Assembly (NCBI GenBank): GCA_020055645.1
Contig: CM034546.1
Coordinates: 37,324,001-37,388,000 of the forward strand
Direction of reading: 5' to 3'
From: Tomocerus qinae
Taxonomy: Eukaryota > Arthropoda > Collembola > Entomobryomorpha > Tomoceridae
Length of the DNA stretch: 64,000 nt
Positions within the stretch are counted from its first letter, which is position 1, and every line of letters begins with the position of its first letter. The position numbers and the translations under genes were made by a program. Under the pieces are notes generated by a model that did no database searches, was not told the origin of the DNA, and saw nothing but the letters and a program-made list of their open reading frames with translations. Positions 1 to 10,899 of this stretch are shown piece by piece.

Positions 1-2
1 GT

Positions 3-1031
3 GAAGCCAACCCTCGATTCCTCGCCATCCCTCTGACAGTTCTGATTCAAAATACATTTGATGATTATTGCTGGTGGCTGATATTTTCGCTATTCCCGAT
101 TTCATTTTATGCTTTAGGCTTTAGAATTTCTACTTTCTACAAGAAATTTGAGTTCATTTTTGTATCCACAATAGCCGTCCTTTTAAATCAGGATGTTTCC
201 AATAAAAGGAGAAACATTTTGTATTTGATAATTGTGTCCATGGGATTTGTAATTGCTACTCAATATGAAACGTGGATAACAAGCGAGATCATTGCTCCGC
301 CAGACAGAAAGCAATTTAAAGACTTTAAAGATCTCGTGGAAAATGGATATAAAATGTTTTTGCAGAAAGACATACGAAGGGCTTTTAATATGATCCCAAG
401 AGGGAAAAAAACTTTTGAAAAATATAAAATTCTGGGCAAAATGAACTCCAGTGTCTTCATATTTGATTGGCAATCCGATGCAACATCTGAACAGAAAAAA
501 ATGAACATTCGGACATTTACTATGAAAATGTTGACCACCTTCTCAATTAAACTATTTGGTACATATGATAAAGCAAGAAGTCAATACACTGTGCCCTTAA
601 TACCGTCTCAAGTATCTTCTGACGGAATTTGCATGACTGTCAAGGAAACAGATCTCGCTGTTCCAATGTCTTATCTTTTCAAACATTGTTACCGTTATAA
701 ATTCCAATTATATTATCTGATCATGCAGGAGAGAGGTTTTCTAAAATATTTCAAACAACAAGGCGATTTCGCTTTTGATTTGGAAGGTATAGTAGCCCAT
801 TCAAAACTGAAGCATAAAGAATCTCAGACATTGCCTATTAGTCTATCCATGAAAATCCATACAATTTTCTTCGTTTGTGGATACTTTCTAATTGCATCAT
901 TCATCATTCTTCTTCTGGAATGGTTGTGGCACTGTAGATTAACTCTGAAAATGCACATCATCCATCTTCTAAACAAACTAAAAACCGTCTCCAAATATGT
1001 TCGAAGAGGAAATCAAGTTTCCGATGTATGA
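3..1031 (+). CDS. Divergent ionotropic receptor, 5'-partial
   Basis: The frame is open from base 3 to a TGA at 1,029-1,031, giving about 342 readable residues with the N-terminus outside the window. The layout is that of the iGluR/IR channel half. M1 is the hydrophobic stretch after NTFDDYCWW (about bases 60-125). A pore-loop segment follows, then M3 around GFVIATQYETWITSEI (about 243-290). A soluble S2 half comes next, then M4 (IHTIFFVCGYFLIASF onward, about 855-930) with a short cytoplasmic tail. The M3 end and the following PPDRKQFKDFKDLVENGY match the type 3 receptors further right (YETYITGEL, then KNFKELIDNNY), so it is a distant paralog. Its expected role is a ligand-gated cation channel in the plasma membrane, probably chemosensory. 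No break is seen. A start codon inside the window (TTG 219 or later) would remove M1 and is not credible. Confidence 0.8.
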   Translation, partial: EANPRFLAIPLTVLIQNTFDDYCWWLIFSLFPISFYALGFRISTFYKKFEFIFVSTIAVLLNQDVSNKRRNILYLIIVSMGFVIATQYETWITSEIIAPPDRKQFKDFKDLVENGYKMFLQKDIRRAFNMIPRGKKTFEKYKILGKMNSSVFIFDWQSDATSEQKKMNIRTFTMKMLTTFSIKLFGTYDKARSQYTVPLIPSQVSSDGICMTVKETDLAVPMSYLFKHCYRYKFQLYYLIMQERGFLKYFKQQGDFAFDLEGIVAHSKLKHKESQTLPISLSMKIHTIFFVCGYFLIASFIILLLEWLWHCRLTLKMHIIHLLNKLKTVSKYVRRGNQVSDV

Positions 1032-1719
1032 TGTAAGAATCGACTTGAGTAACATATTTTATTATCTTTATTTAAAAGTTTTGTTAATATGGGTATTTTA
1101 TTTAAAACAAAATGTCATTTTTGTGGTATACTGGCGCCCCTGCTGTACCACATACCTAATAATATGTGATTCATGCATGGTATTTAGTATAAGTAAGATG
1201 TAGTAGTAGTACTATTTACGATTTATTCACGCTCATATTCATAAATCAAATGAGTAATCATCTACTAATAACATCATAGCTCATCTAACACTAAGTACAC
1301 TTCGCAACAGTGGGGTCCACGAGGCCCCATCTAACACAATGTAAAGTAAGAATTAAGATGTTAATTTGTGGCTATCGCACGGACATTATCAGAGTTCAAC
1401 TAGCCGGTAGGTAGTGGGTAGGTGGCTAAGGGGCAAAAGTGGCTAGTGGGCGGGCAAATGTCAGGTGGCTAGTGGGCGAAAGGGGTAAAAGTAAAACTTT
1501 TCAACCATAACCCAGTTAAATTGGAAAACGGAGTGAATTATATCGCAATGAGCTTGTTTTTAGGCACATATAAACGAAGAGGCATCGATACGACATCTAC
1601 ATTAGGTAAAGAACTAACGATTTAGACTGAATTTCGATTCGGAAAACTAATAGTCAAGAATTGATTTTTTAGGAGGAATCAAATTTGCCGTGATGTAGAT
1701 AACTTAGCATTCAAAGTAT
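1032..1719. other. Intergenic, short G-rich repeats
   Basis: No gene recognised. Around 1,400-1,490 there are imperfect repeats of GTGGCTAGTGGGCG and GTAGGTGG type. The rest is AT-rich unique sequence. Confidence 0.4.
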
Positions 1720-2345
1720 TTTGGGTAATATCATATATTAAGGTAGATAATTGAGAAAGTTTGTTGGTATTTGATTATGAATTTTTTGAAGGTATGGAAA
1801 GAATGGTAAATTAAACTGCGTTATTGAAACTTGACTTGCCGATTGGGGAATTTTAATCAATTATCAAAGATTATAATTTAATCCATTATATTAATTGGCT
1901 TTCAGCTCTGCTTTATTTAAATTGCAACGATAAACATGAATTCAATATTTTATATTTTAACCCTTGGTTGTTAAGTGACGTTTCTCAAGAGTTTTAAGGT
2001 TATTAAATTTCCATTCAGTGTACCTATAGATATTATTATGTTCTACACAACTTATACACGTGTAATACTTTACACGATATAATTCCAGGTATTTTCAGGC
2101 GAACTGTAAATAAGTAGTGCAGACATACGACTGTCTCCATACAACTAATCACACGTTGCAATTTACCATTGTATTTCTTCTAAAATTGCATAATGTGTCT
2201 TAAACTCTATTACTTTCTTCTTCAACTATGCTTTGGAATAGTTATTATAACCATGATACCTACAGTTCAGTTTGCATTATTATGCCTTGGATATAATACA
2301 GTACATTTCAGAGTCTAAACATATTTAGGCCAGGAAACCTTTACA
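1720..2345 (+). repeat. Duplicated 5' flank of the type 1 receptor
   Basis: This stretch resembles the reverse complement of about 16,127-16,750, the upstream flank of the intact minus-strand receptor. Shared pieces include AAACATATTTAG followed by CCAGGAAAC just before the ATG, and GAATTTTTTGAAGG further out. It marks an inverted segmental duplication that included the promoter side of the gene. Confidence 0.6.
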
Positions 2346-2745
2346 ATGTTTCTAATCAAATCAAATCTATTGGTACTTTTTTTACTTTTACAACTTTCAA
2401 AAATAAATTCTTCAGCTCTCTCCTATTCACAAATTAAAATAAACGATTTGGAGTTATTAGTCAGCAAATATTCAGATTGCGCTGTCGTTTTTATTTGTGA
2501 TAATAAGTTCCCGACAATAGATGGGAGTTTACAAATCCCGATTACGATTTTGAACTTTAAAAAGCTGAAACGTCTATCATTTCACAGAAAATGGGTATTT
2601 CCATATTTAAGGGTGACGTTACATGTTACATTTTGATTCTGATCCACAATCATTTAAGAATATTTACGCCCGCTGTAATTATAAAAGTAACAAACCCGAA
2701 TATTGCTACAAATCCTTCGGTTATCATATTTAAATTTCTCCTTCT
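2346..2745 (+). pseudogene. Type 1 ionotropic receptor, N-terminal pseudogene fragment
   Basis: The first 96 codons align with residues 1-95 of the intact receptor at 13,952-16,126: signal peptide, SSALSYSQ, VVFICDNKFP, GSLQIP and RKWVFPYLRVTLH. The frame is then lost because a 7-bp unit (GTTACAT) is tandemly duplicated near 2,622-2,635. Downstream the homology continues in another frame (DPQSFKNIY-like, then GYHI) and meets a stop where the intact gene has Tyr. Similarity ends near 2,745. The matching C-terminal piece lies 8 kb away at 10.9-11.8 kb on the same strand. Confidence 0.85.
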
Positions 2746-4727
2746 TGTACACGTATTTTCTATACTGGTACAGTCACCAGGTTGGTATGGATCATTGGTA
2801 CGGTGGATTATTTGGATTTATGTCCTGGAGATATTCTTACTTTCTATGAATAACTGTGGTAAGCTGTTTTATAGCTCAAGGTTTAGGATTTTTAATAGGA
2901 ATACTCTGTGTAAAGTCATTTAACGTCACGGTTATCTTATCCAGTTCCGTCCTTTTGTTTTTGTTTCTATTTTCGGGCTTTTTTGTTAAAGTTGTTGTAA
3001 TGGGGCCGCATGTTGAGTAGATCACTTATCTTTCCTTTATTAGATTCAGCTTTTGAATCTCTCCTTATTTCTATTTATGGATTTCGACGTTGTACTCTTC
3101 TCTATGGCAATTTCGAAGCCAGTTCTACCATTTTGTACATATTTGATCTCCAAGAATCAGACCTACGAAAAAATGTATAATGGCCATACGTCGGAATTTT
3201 ATTTATTTAAAATCGCAAAAAATTTACACAAAAATTTACCAAAAAATGGCAAAAATTTTTCTTAAAATTTTACCAAAAATGGCAAAAAAATTTTTTTAAA
3301 AATTTATCAAAAATGGAAAGAATTTGCTCTAAACAAGTTTATTTTGATTTCGGTAAAAATATTATCTATAATACAACATATTGAAAAATCAAAAGCCAGA
3401 AACTCTGCCTAAATAATCAAGTGATAAGAATTGTACATTTAATCTTCAATTTTAAATTCCAAACTTACCATCTTAAAATCATACACATTTCAATAATATA
3501 AAAATTTAATCCAAACTTACCATCTTAAAATCATATAAACTGTAATATTAAAATTTAACCCAAACTTAATATCGAATCTTAACTTTTTAAATTCAAGACT
3601 AATTTAAAATCGAATATTACCATAAAATTAAATCTAAACGTAATATCGTGCTTATTATCTTAAATTAAACTTTTAAAATTGAAATTAAATAAAGTCAACA
3701 AAACGGTCAAAATTACACCCATGGCAAAATCATGTGGATAAATAATAAGGGGAAACCATTGACATTTCAATATTTTCCATATTACATTTTTTTGTCGCCG
3801 TGGACTCAAAAATGTCTTGAGCATTCTAAAATATTATACCAATAATTGGTATAATAGAATAAATTCAATCAACAAGAAATAAAGACGAAAATTGTCTGCA
3901 TTTTGTAATTTTTCTTGTAATTCAACTCCAACTACAGCGACACTAAAATGTAATGTTTGAAAACCCCTCTTAACCTTGGATAGTCTTGGTCACTGTAGGC
4001 TTATTGAAAAGATAATTTATGCAAATGCATTTATTTTATTGTGTTTCATTTTGAGAATTTTGGCAAAAAATTTTGAATACCTATACAATACTCTGGAAAT
4101 TGCCAAAATATTTTCTTAAGATTTTTTTATGTCGAAAATTTTATGTAAACTTTTTTTTATATAAAAAAATTTACTAAAACTTTAAATTTTTTTATAACTC
4201 AAAAGTGTAAAAAAGTTTACTAACACTTTTATATTTTTGAAATCCTCAGTGCATGATTCGTGTAGATACGAAGTCTCAGAACTCTATGAGAAGGCTGTAA
4301 AAATTTTACTTAAAAAAAATTCCGACGTCTGATAATGGCTATTTGGTCATTTAATTGTGACAAGATTAGTAGCCTTCGTTCTCCTCAAAATTAAGGCCGA
4401 ACCCAATTTCTTAGCCCTAAAGAATTTATTTATGGTTTTATTACTTCTGTCTCAAGATTACTCTCTACGATTAAGCCTTTATTTACTGGATTTGGTACAG
4501 TTATGAATTTTATTATTAAATGTCTCATGATTATGGTCCTTCTTCAAATATTGGCAGGGCTTGGTGTACTTATAGCAAAGTTATTTTAGTAATTAAAACT
4601 AAAAATGCTGCTGTACTTAAGCGCTAACCTTTTTGGTTTATTTTTCACAATAACTCTCACATTACTGTATCATGTATGAAACTATTTATCGCTTTAAAAA
4701 ATAAAATCAACACAAGAAAATACAATT
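2746..4727. other. AT-rich intergenic, low complexity
   Basis: No gene supported. From about 3,200 to 4,320 the DNA is a low-complexity mix of AAAATTTTACCAAAAATGGC-like and AAACTTACCATCTTAAAATC-like short repeats. ORFs here are short and lack recognisable features. Confidence 0.4.
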
Positions 4728-5180
4728 TAAGTCTTTTTATTATTTATTTGCATGTGACATTTATTTGCTGATGGGCTTATTTACCAGTTTTAGTTTGATT
4801 ACTTTATTTATCTGCTAAAACTTAACACAAATGCATATTCTGTAACTGAACTCAGACACATATCAAGGAATTTGACCAAGGAGGGGGGCACCAAAATATT
4901 TTGGTAAACCGAAGATATGTTCACGCGAAGCGTGAAAAATTTTTGGATTTTTAACTTTGGTTGACAAAAAAATCGTCTTTTTCTGGAAACTTAGTGGGGG
5001 CGAGCACCCATGCCCCCCCTCTGGATACGTGCTTGCTGTAACTCCACTTACTGATCGGTCTTTTTATTATTTATCAATATTTATCTGTATATCACATTTT
5101 ATAGGCTTATTTATCAATTTTAGTTTGATTACTTTATTTATCTGCCAAAACTTGACACAAATCCATTTTCTGTAACTCCA
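4728..5180. repeat. Direct repeat flanking a hAT-like MITE remnant
   Basis: Two copies of a stretch of roughly 125 bp (about 4,728-4,855 and 5,058-5,180) share GTTTGATTACTTTATTTATC and nearby bases. Between them (about 4,861-5,045) is a copy of a dispersed repeat. It has a G-rich left part, a TTCACGCGAAGCGTGAAA palindrome, and a C-rich right end finishing CTGGATACGTGCTTG. The same type of end appears at 12.6, 13.2 and 43.7 kb. Confidence 0.55.
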
Positions 5181-6666
5181 CATAATAATCGGTATGACCT
5201 TAGTTATAAATTGTAGCTGTGACTGTGACCGTATCACAATGTAATTTACATGGTGATACGGTCCCAAATTGCAATGTTTATTGTAATTGTGATGGATAAA
5301 GGAAGTGCAATATACTAGATAATAATAAAGCAATAAACTTACCTGTCTGTATATGAATGTACGTGTGGTAGGGTGCTTCTGAATTCAAAATGAGCAAGCG
5401 CTTATTCATTTCATATTATATAAAAGAATGAGCCAGGTAATTATTAGTATTTTAATTGTTCAATGTAATGTCAATAATATTTTTACACATTTCAATATTG
5501 CATTCAAAATAATAATATTCGGACTGATGTGCATTGTCTAGTCAGTGCGTCTTGCACTTGCATGTTTGGTGGTTTACTCTACTTCACGGTCTCCATGAAC
5601 ATATTTTTAGGTTTAGTAATACTCAGGCCTACCTCACGTTATGCCTCTTTCGGTATTGATATGAATACGGATGAATACAGGATATTTTATACATCTAAAC
5701 GATACTGTTAAAAAATGAGCTGGGCGAATAATATAATTTAGATACTCATTAAATATTATAATAAAAATTGTATACAAATTTATGAATGGAAGAATCCCAA
5801 TTTGTCACTTTTATAACCAACGCAATTTAAATTATTAGTTTTCAAAATTATTTAAATACAAAGTATATTTTAAATTAATATACTTTTATCTTCTACAGTA
5901 GTTGGTAAAATTTGCTGTAGCCCCAACTTCCTGATAAAAAGGAATTTCCTACACCAAAATAATAACTGTAGATCGTAGCATCAAATACAGGGAACAATGA
6001 AAGACCTTTTTGAAAAAAACTTCCACAAAGTTACCAAAAAGCTCCTTTTTAAATTCGAAAAAATAAGATTCCCTCTAGGATTTTGGAAAAACGTACAAAT
6101 CCCATGCGTACAACTTACGAATAAATATTTTTAAAGAATAAATAGTGGCTCCCAGTACTGTTATTTAATTCTACAAAACGATGTCCCAACTGGCACAAAG
6201 GAATCAAGAGTGTAGTAAAAAGTAAACCCAGCTCTACTAAAAAGTGTTGAATAAGTTTGTCGATATATAGCAGAACCAATTTGGATTAAAAGTTTTGAAA
6301 TGCTATTTAATACGCATAATATTACGATCATTACTAAATGGTCCCTTTCGCTAATCATTTCCATTCGATCCCCACTCACCATTCAACCTTCTTATGTAAA
6401 TTTATATTATTATTTTGATGTTATAATAATAATATGAAACGACTCATTTCGTTGGTTTAGAGGAATTGGGCTTGCGCATTTTGCTTTTTTGCTTTCAAGG
6501 AGCCTGTATATATTACGTGTGCAGTTGATGGGAGGAGGAGGTACTCAAAAGTGTTGCAGTCAGCACTTGTGCTACACATGGGGGAGGGGGTTTTGCATTA
6601 CGTAATATATGCAGGTTTCCTAGATTCTCCCTACCATACGTACATATATATAAATATATGGAAGGA
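5181..6666. other. Intergenic, no gene seen
   Basis: AT-rich DNA without a supportable gene. A short motif reading CACCCTACCACACGTAC, followed by ACAGGTAAATTTATTGC-type sequence, occurs here on the minus strand (about 5,333-5,380) and on the plus strand near 6,625-6,650/7,436 and 8,048-8,095. This suggests a dispersed repeat whose middle copy was later interrupted by the element at 6,667-7,422. Confidence 0.4.
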
Positions 6667-7422
6667 CCCCTATTTGTCAACACCTTTTTGTCAACACCTT
6701 TTTGTCAACAAATTATTTTTGAGATCCCTTTTTGTCAACACGTAACTCGCTTTTTGTCAACACGTAACACCCTTTTTGTCAACAGAATGTCTATGTGTAT
6801 ATAATGTAGCACACCTTCCAATTTAAGTTGTACATTGTGAGACAAGATGTATAGTTTTAACTAAGCTACTCACTACCCTTGCCACTCGGCCTAGCAGATG
6901 CAAGTTTATGGAGTACAGTTCCTGGTTTAAAAAGATCAGCACCTAACCGAGACTACATTAATCCGCATCTATGTGCAAAACACTTTTCCTAACAAAAATT
7001 ATCTTGAAACTCCACAGTATTTTTTAAAAATGTTAAAAAGATTATTAAAAACTGATCTAAAATGTCTTTCTCTGCATGGATCAATACGGGACTTGAAAAA
7101 ATACAAAGCTATCCCCCTTGAATTTAGCTAATGATAGGGTACGTACAAGACAGTACATTCTTACAGTCTTGTTATTATCTCATCTGCTTATTTAACTAAT
7201 TAATTATTGTGAACAGAACATTTTCCAAGTGCTTATCTGATTTATTACCTCATACTTATTTAATATGCCAGAAATAAACCTCTATAGAAGTGGTGTTGAC
7301 AAAAAGGGAAATTGCTGTTGACAAAAAAGAAAGTGGTGTTGACAAAAAAGAAAACGGTGTTGACAAAAAGGTTTTTTGATTTTTTTGGCACTGTTGACAT
7401 TTTAGTGTTGACAAAAAGGGGG
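6667..7422. mobile_element. Non-autonomous element with inverted arrays of a 14-mer
   Basis: The left end carries six copies of TTTTTGTCAACAC-like units (6,667-6,786). The right end carries six copies of the reverse complement, GTGTTGACAAAAAG (7,293-7,422). The outer ends are CCCC and GGGGG. Flanks contain ATATATA on both sides, a possible target duplication, and the outer flanks join into the sequence of the uninterrupted related copy near 8,050-8,100. There is no internal ORF. The repeated subterminal motif would suit a transposase binding array; no known family could be assigned. Confidence 0.65.
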
Positions 7423-8233
7423 TGAATCAAATATATATAGACAGGTAAATTTATTGCTTTATCAAGTCTACGATTAATACAGATTGGCTTAGATGTAATG
7501 TCTCAGGAGATGTAGTTGTGCAATGTACATAGTACATACACATATTGCATAATGATGTTCTCTACCATCCACGGATTACGAAAATAAAATTATATTATTA
7601 TTAATCGCCCTCAAAAATTAATTTCAGATCTAAGATGCATTAATTAATCTTTAAGATTGCAGGGCTTAATTTGCTTAGATGAAAAACACGTTGAATATTT
7701 CTTTTAAAAGTGTGATATGGCAGTCGAAAAGGAAAATTACACTGCCACAGCTGCCTACAAACCCAGACACTATTCACGCATTCGAGTTGCGTTTTAGGCG
7801 TTGGAAAGAGTGCTTTGCATATTATGAAACAAACAATTTGTTTTTCGAGTTGCGTTTTAGGCATTGGAAAGAGTGCTTTGCATATTATGAAACCAACAAT
7901 TTATGTTTGGGTATTGGATAATCTGGGCTGCACTGTGTATGTTCCAATGTCCAATGCCAATTCCAAACTTGCTTAATATTTACTTACTTACTTTACGTGC
8001 TCCGATGGCTTAGAAAAAGTGAACATGCGCATTTTGAATTTGGAATCACCCTACCACACGTACAGACATAGACAGGTAAATTTATTGCTTTCTCAAGTCT
8101 AAGATTATAATATAGATTGTATCCAAATAATTATTTTGAAGGTTAACACATATGCCTAAATAGTATATACCTGATGTATTTCCACATTTATGATTTAAAA
8201 AAATTGGCTTGTTTTTGCTTTCAATGTTATGAG
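7423..8233. other. Intergenic with possible retroelement Gag fragment
   Basis: At 7,735-7,915 the plus strand reads LPTNPDTIHAFELRFRRWKE and then CFAYYETNNL. This resembles the N-terminal Gag motif of some LTR retroelements (W..CF..Y...NL). A block of about 70 bp coding for FELRFRHWKECFAYYETNNL is tandemly duplicated. There is no protease, RT or LTR nearby. The assignment is weak. Confidence 0.25.
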
Positions 8234-9741
8234 TTATGACATCTTCACTTTTGCCCAGGTATGGTCCCAAAATTCCATTCGGTCCTTAAAGGGACTTTGC
8301 AATAAATCTGGCTGTAAATTCAGGTTGAACCAATATTGGTGATCAGTGGAGAATGGCAACCAGTTAACCATCTTTTCATGCTTAAACTCCGGTTTTCTAT
8401 AGGAATTTTAACACAAACGTTATCAAATCCCAATATTAATCCACCGATTTTGCATAAAATTAATTTTGTGTACCCTGTCGTTGCAAACTGTACTACTGTT
8501 GAAACAAAAAGCTTAGACATCTTCTCATCGTCAGAGTTAGGAGTCAATTTGAGAGGACTATTATTATCAAAGAGATAAAGCATATCGTCTACGTGGCCAA
8601 CTCCTAAAAATTGAAAAAAATATAGCAATAAATATATAACGTGATTGTTTGGAAAATCTAAACATGAATCTTTTACCGAAAGTTTGATTGAATCCGAGCA
8701 TGACGGTAAACGAGTGATTCCCTCGGTAAGTAAGAACTGCATTGTAAACTTTCGTGTGTTTAGCAAAAAGTAGGGCAGTCTTGTGAACAGGATGAATAAA
8801 CCAACCGTCAGAGTACATATTTGTCAGATTAGTAAATGTTTCTTCTCCAATATTTTTATGACCGAAGTAGAATTTCTTAACTTCGGTGGATATATGACTC
8901 TTCTGATATTCAGATAATCCTACGACAAAAAATTCAATAGAAAAAGAAACGACTCGATAAAAGTGAGAATGACAATCACAAAAATGGTAGTTTTTATGTA
9001 TACTCAAAAATTACAGAATGTATAATGGTTCCGCTGCCACAGTTCTCTCTGTGTATTCGAAAGACAATGGATCATATGTTGCATTACAATGGACCTCCCA
9101 CGTTGATTTGCTCGACTCGAAGTTTGCGCTGAAGTTAAGTCTTTGTATTGCAACATATGACCCATTGTCTTTCGAATACAAAGAGAGAACTGTGGCAGCG
9201 GAACGATTATAACATTGCATTTAATCCCTATAAAGGTATATTTATTCTGTAGAGTTGTGGATCGGGGTTTTTAAGGGTTGGGTCTTTTTGACAAAACCCC
9301 TGACCCGCTTTACTTAAAAAGCTGGGTTTTTCGATACCTTACTCCTTTGCTCATGTCATTCTGAAATGAGTTTACTCTTTAGGAATAAGATAAATTGTCA
9401 ACCTATGTCATCATAGTAGAGTGTTATGGGTAAAATGCGATGCCAGTCTTTGTTGATTTCCTTAGTCAAATTTTGTGATTTAACCACATTCAATGAATTA
9501 AAAAAGAGACCTTCGTCCTATACAAAAATTAACGACCCATATATACTACAATGGCTTAATTAATTTATAAATGGTACCAGGTTATTGAAATACTTACCTT
9601 ACAAACAGTAATTAAAATAGGAACTTTATTAAAATTTCCTTTTTCCATGGATACCAGAGGAGATTCAGGAACAAAAATTAGTTTACTTTTTGGAGAATCT
9701 TTAACTGGGTAGAACGTTAGTATTGGATCATTGTTCCATTT
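8234..9741 (-). CDS. Carboxylesterase type B, C-terminal half (five exons)
   Basis: Minus-strand exons are 9,598-9,741, 9,403-9,517, 8,677-8,919, 8,474-8,603 and 8,234-8,396 (TAA at 8,234-8,236). All GT-AG junctions keep phase. The family is the alpha/beta-hydrolase carboxylesterase/cholinesterase fold (COesterase). The first exon has FYPVKD, FVPESPL and FNKVPILITVCK. The second opens DEGLFF, so KDEG places the catalytic Glu. The third has NLTNMYSDGWF and a TYRGNHSFTV strand. The fourth has GVGHVDDMLYLF with the catalytic His and FATTGKPEF across its 3' junction. The last has WLPFSTDHQYW and RMEFWDHTW. The nucleophile-elbow serine (GxSxG) and the N-terminal half are not found; next upstream lies a LINE fragment. 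It may be a broken gene or one with distant 5' exons. Substrate is unknown; juvenile-hormone-esterase-like is possible. Confidence 0.85.
9021..9211. mobile_element. Foldback MITE in an esterase intron
   Basis: Two inverted arms of about 70 bp surround a short centre. The left arm begins TATAATGGTTCCGCTGCCAC and the right arm ends with the near-perfect reverse complement. It sits in the 483-bp intron between the second and third listed esterase exons; the other introns there are 73-85 bp. A TA target duplication is possible. The ORFs on both strands here are by-products of the palindrome. Confidence 0.75.
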
Positions 9742-9819
9742 CTAAAACATTTATAAAGTAATTGTTGCATGGTTATAAATTTAAAGTTTTATAAATATAG
9801 ATAAATGGAATCCGCTAAC

Positions 9820-10840
9820 CTTTGTTTCGAAGTAAATAATATTATCGGTATTATAATTTTCAATGGTATCTCTATTTACTATGGAAGGACTCTTTTTAAA
9901 AAATTTATAGGCTTTGTCTCTCAGTCTTTTAATTTTTGTAGCTTCCTTTGTAAGAATCTTTTTTATAGGCCTGCAGGTAATTACTTTGGTTTTGATAGGT
10001 GCATATTTATTAAGCAGTTTGATTACATTATAGCACGGACTTTCATAATTATTGTCAAGAGTATCACTAGTTATCCATCTTATATCGTCAAGTTCTTTTA
10101 AGAACGGATCATTATCTATACATTTATAATTACGGTAATAAATGCGTTTCCTCGGAAAGATAGGTTTTTCAAAATTTAAATTGGCTAGCACTGATCTGTG
10201 ATCTGATAGGTGAGGCTCTACAACAGTTAGTTTGTTTACAGTACTAGTATCATTTGTAATAAATAAATCTAATATATGTTTACCTCTTGTAGGTTCGTTT
10301 ACCATTTGAGTTAGAAAATTACTTATTAAGACATTTTCTAATTTAGCATATGAGGCAGGTGTTCTAAGGTTAAAATCTCCGTAAATGAAAAAAATTTTAT
10401 TACCCTTTTTTAATTCTGCGAATATCGTAATTAGGGAATCAATGTCAAGATCTATTTGCGCGGTTTTGTAGTCAGGAATTCTATATATACAAACAATTAA
10501 AAATGAATTGTTAAACTTGTTTTGTACTGTAGTAGCGGTATATTCTAAGTTATTGTTTTTAGTTAAATTATCACTATCTATGGAATAGATAAGCTTTAGT
10601 TTTTAGATTATTACGAATAAATAGGGCCATACCACCGTGGCCTTTGTACTGTCTATCTGTTTTAAGGATATTATAACCGGCACACATTGGGGCGCTTGTA
10701 CCTTCTTTCCAAAATGTTTCTGTTATACAGCATATGTCCAAATTTTTGTCGGTAAGAAAATTATTGAATAAGAAGAATTTTTTACGAATAGATTGGATGT
10801 TGATATGCGCCGTTTTCAGATGGTAGGACTTCGGTTGGTT
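9820..10840 (-). mobile_element. Non-LTR retrotransposon (LINE) endonuclease fragment
   Basis: The minus strand encodes most of an APE-type endonuclease domain. Pieces in order are AHINIQSIRKKF, then ICCITETFW (catalytic Glu motif), DRQYKGHGGMALFIRNN, IYGDFNLRTPASYAKLE, VNEPTRGKHILDLFITN and PHLSDHRSV (catalytic His). A one-base frameshift lies near 10,600 within an A-run. The upstream ORF1 and the downstream reverse transcriptase are absent, so the copy is a dead internal fragment. It lies directly upstream of the remaining esterase exons on the same strand, and its 3' limit (about 9,820) is uncertain because a possible splice donor (AAAG/GTTAGC) is there. Confidence 0.8.
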
Positions 10841-10899
10841 TGAGGAGGATTTCGGGATAAAAAATTTTGCTGAATTAGAGCACTATTTACTACTTTCCA

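Noticed and set aside
7679-7921. 80-codon frame as a gene
   Set aside because: It contains a tandem duplication of about 70 bp and looks like a decayed Gag fragment. No LTR, protease or RT nearby.
9011-9220. Open frames on both strands of about 65 codons
   Set aside because: They are translations of the two arms of the foldback MITE, located inside an esterase intron.
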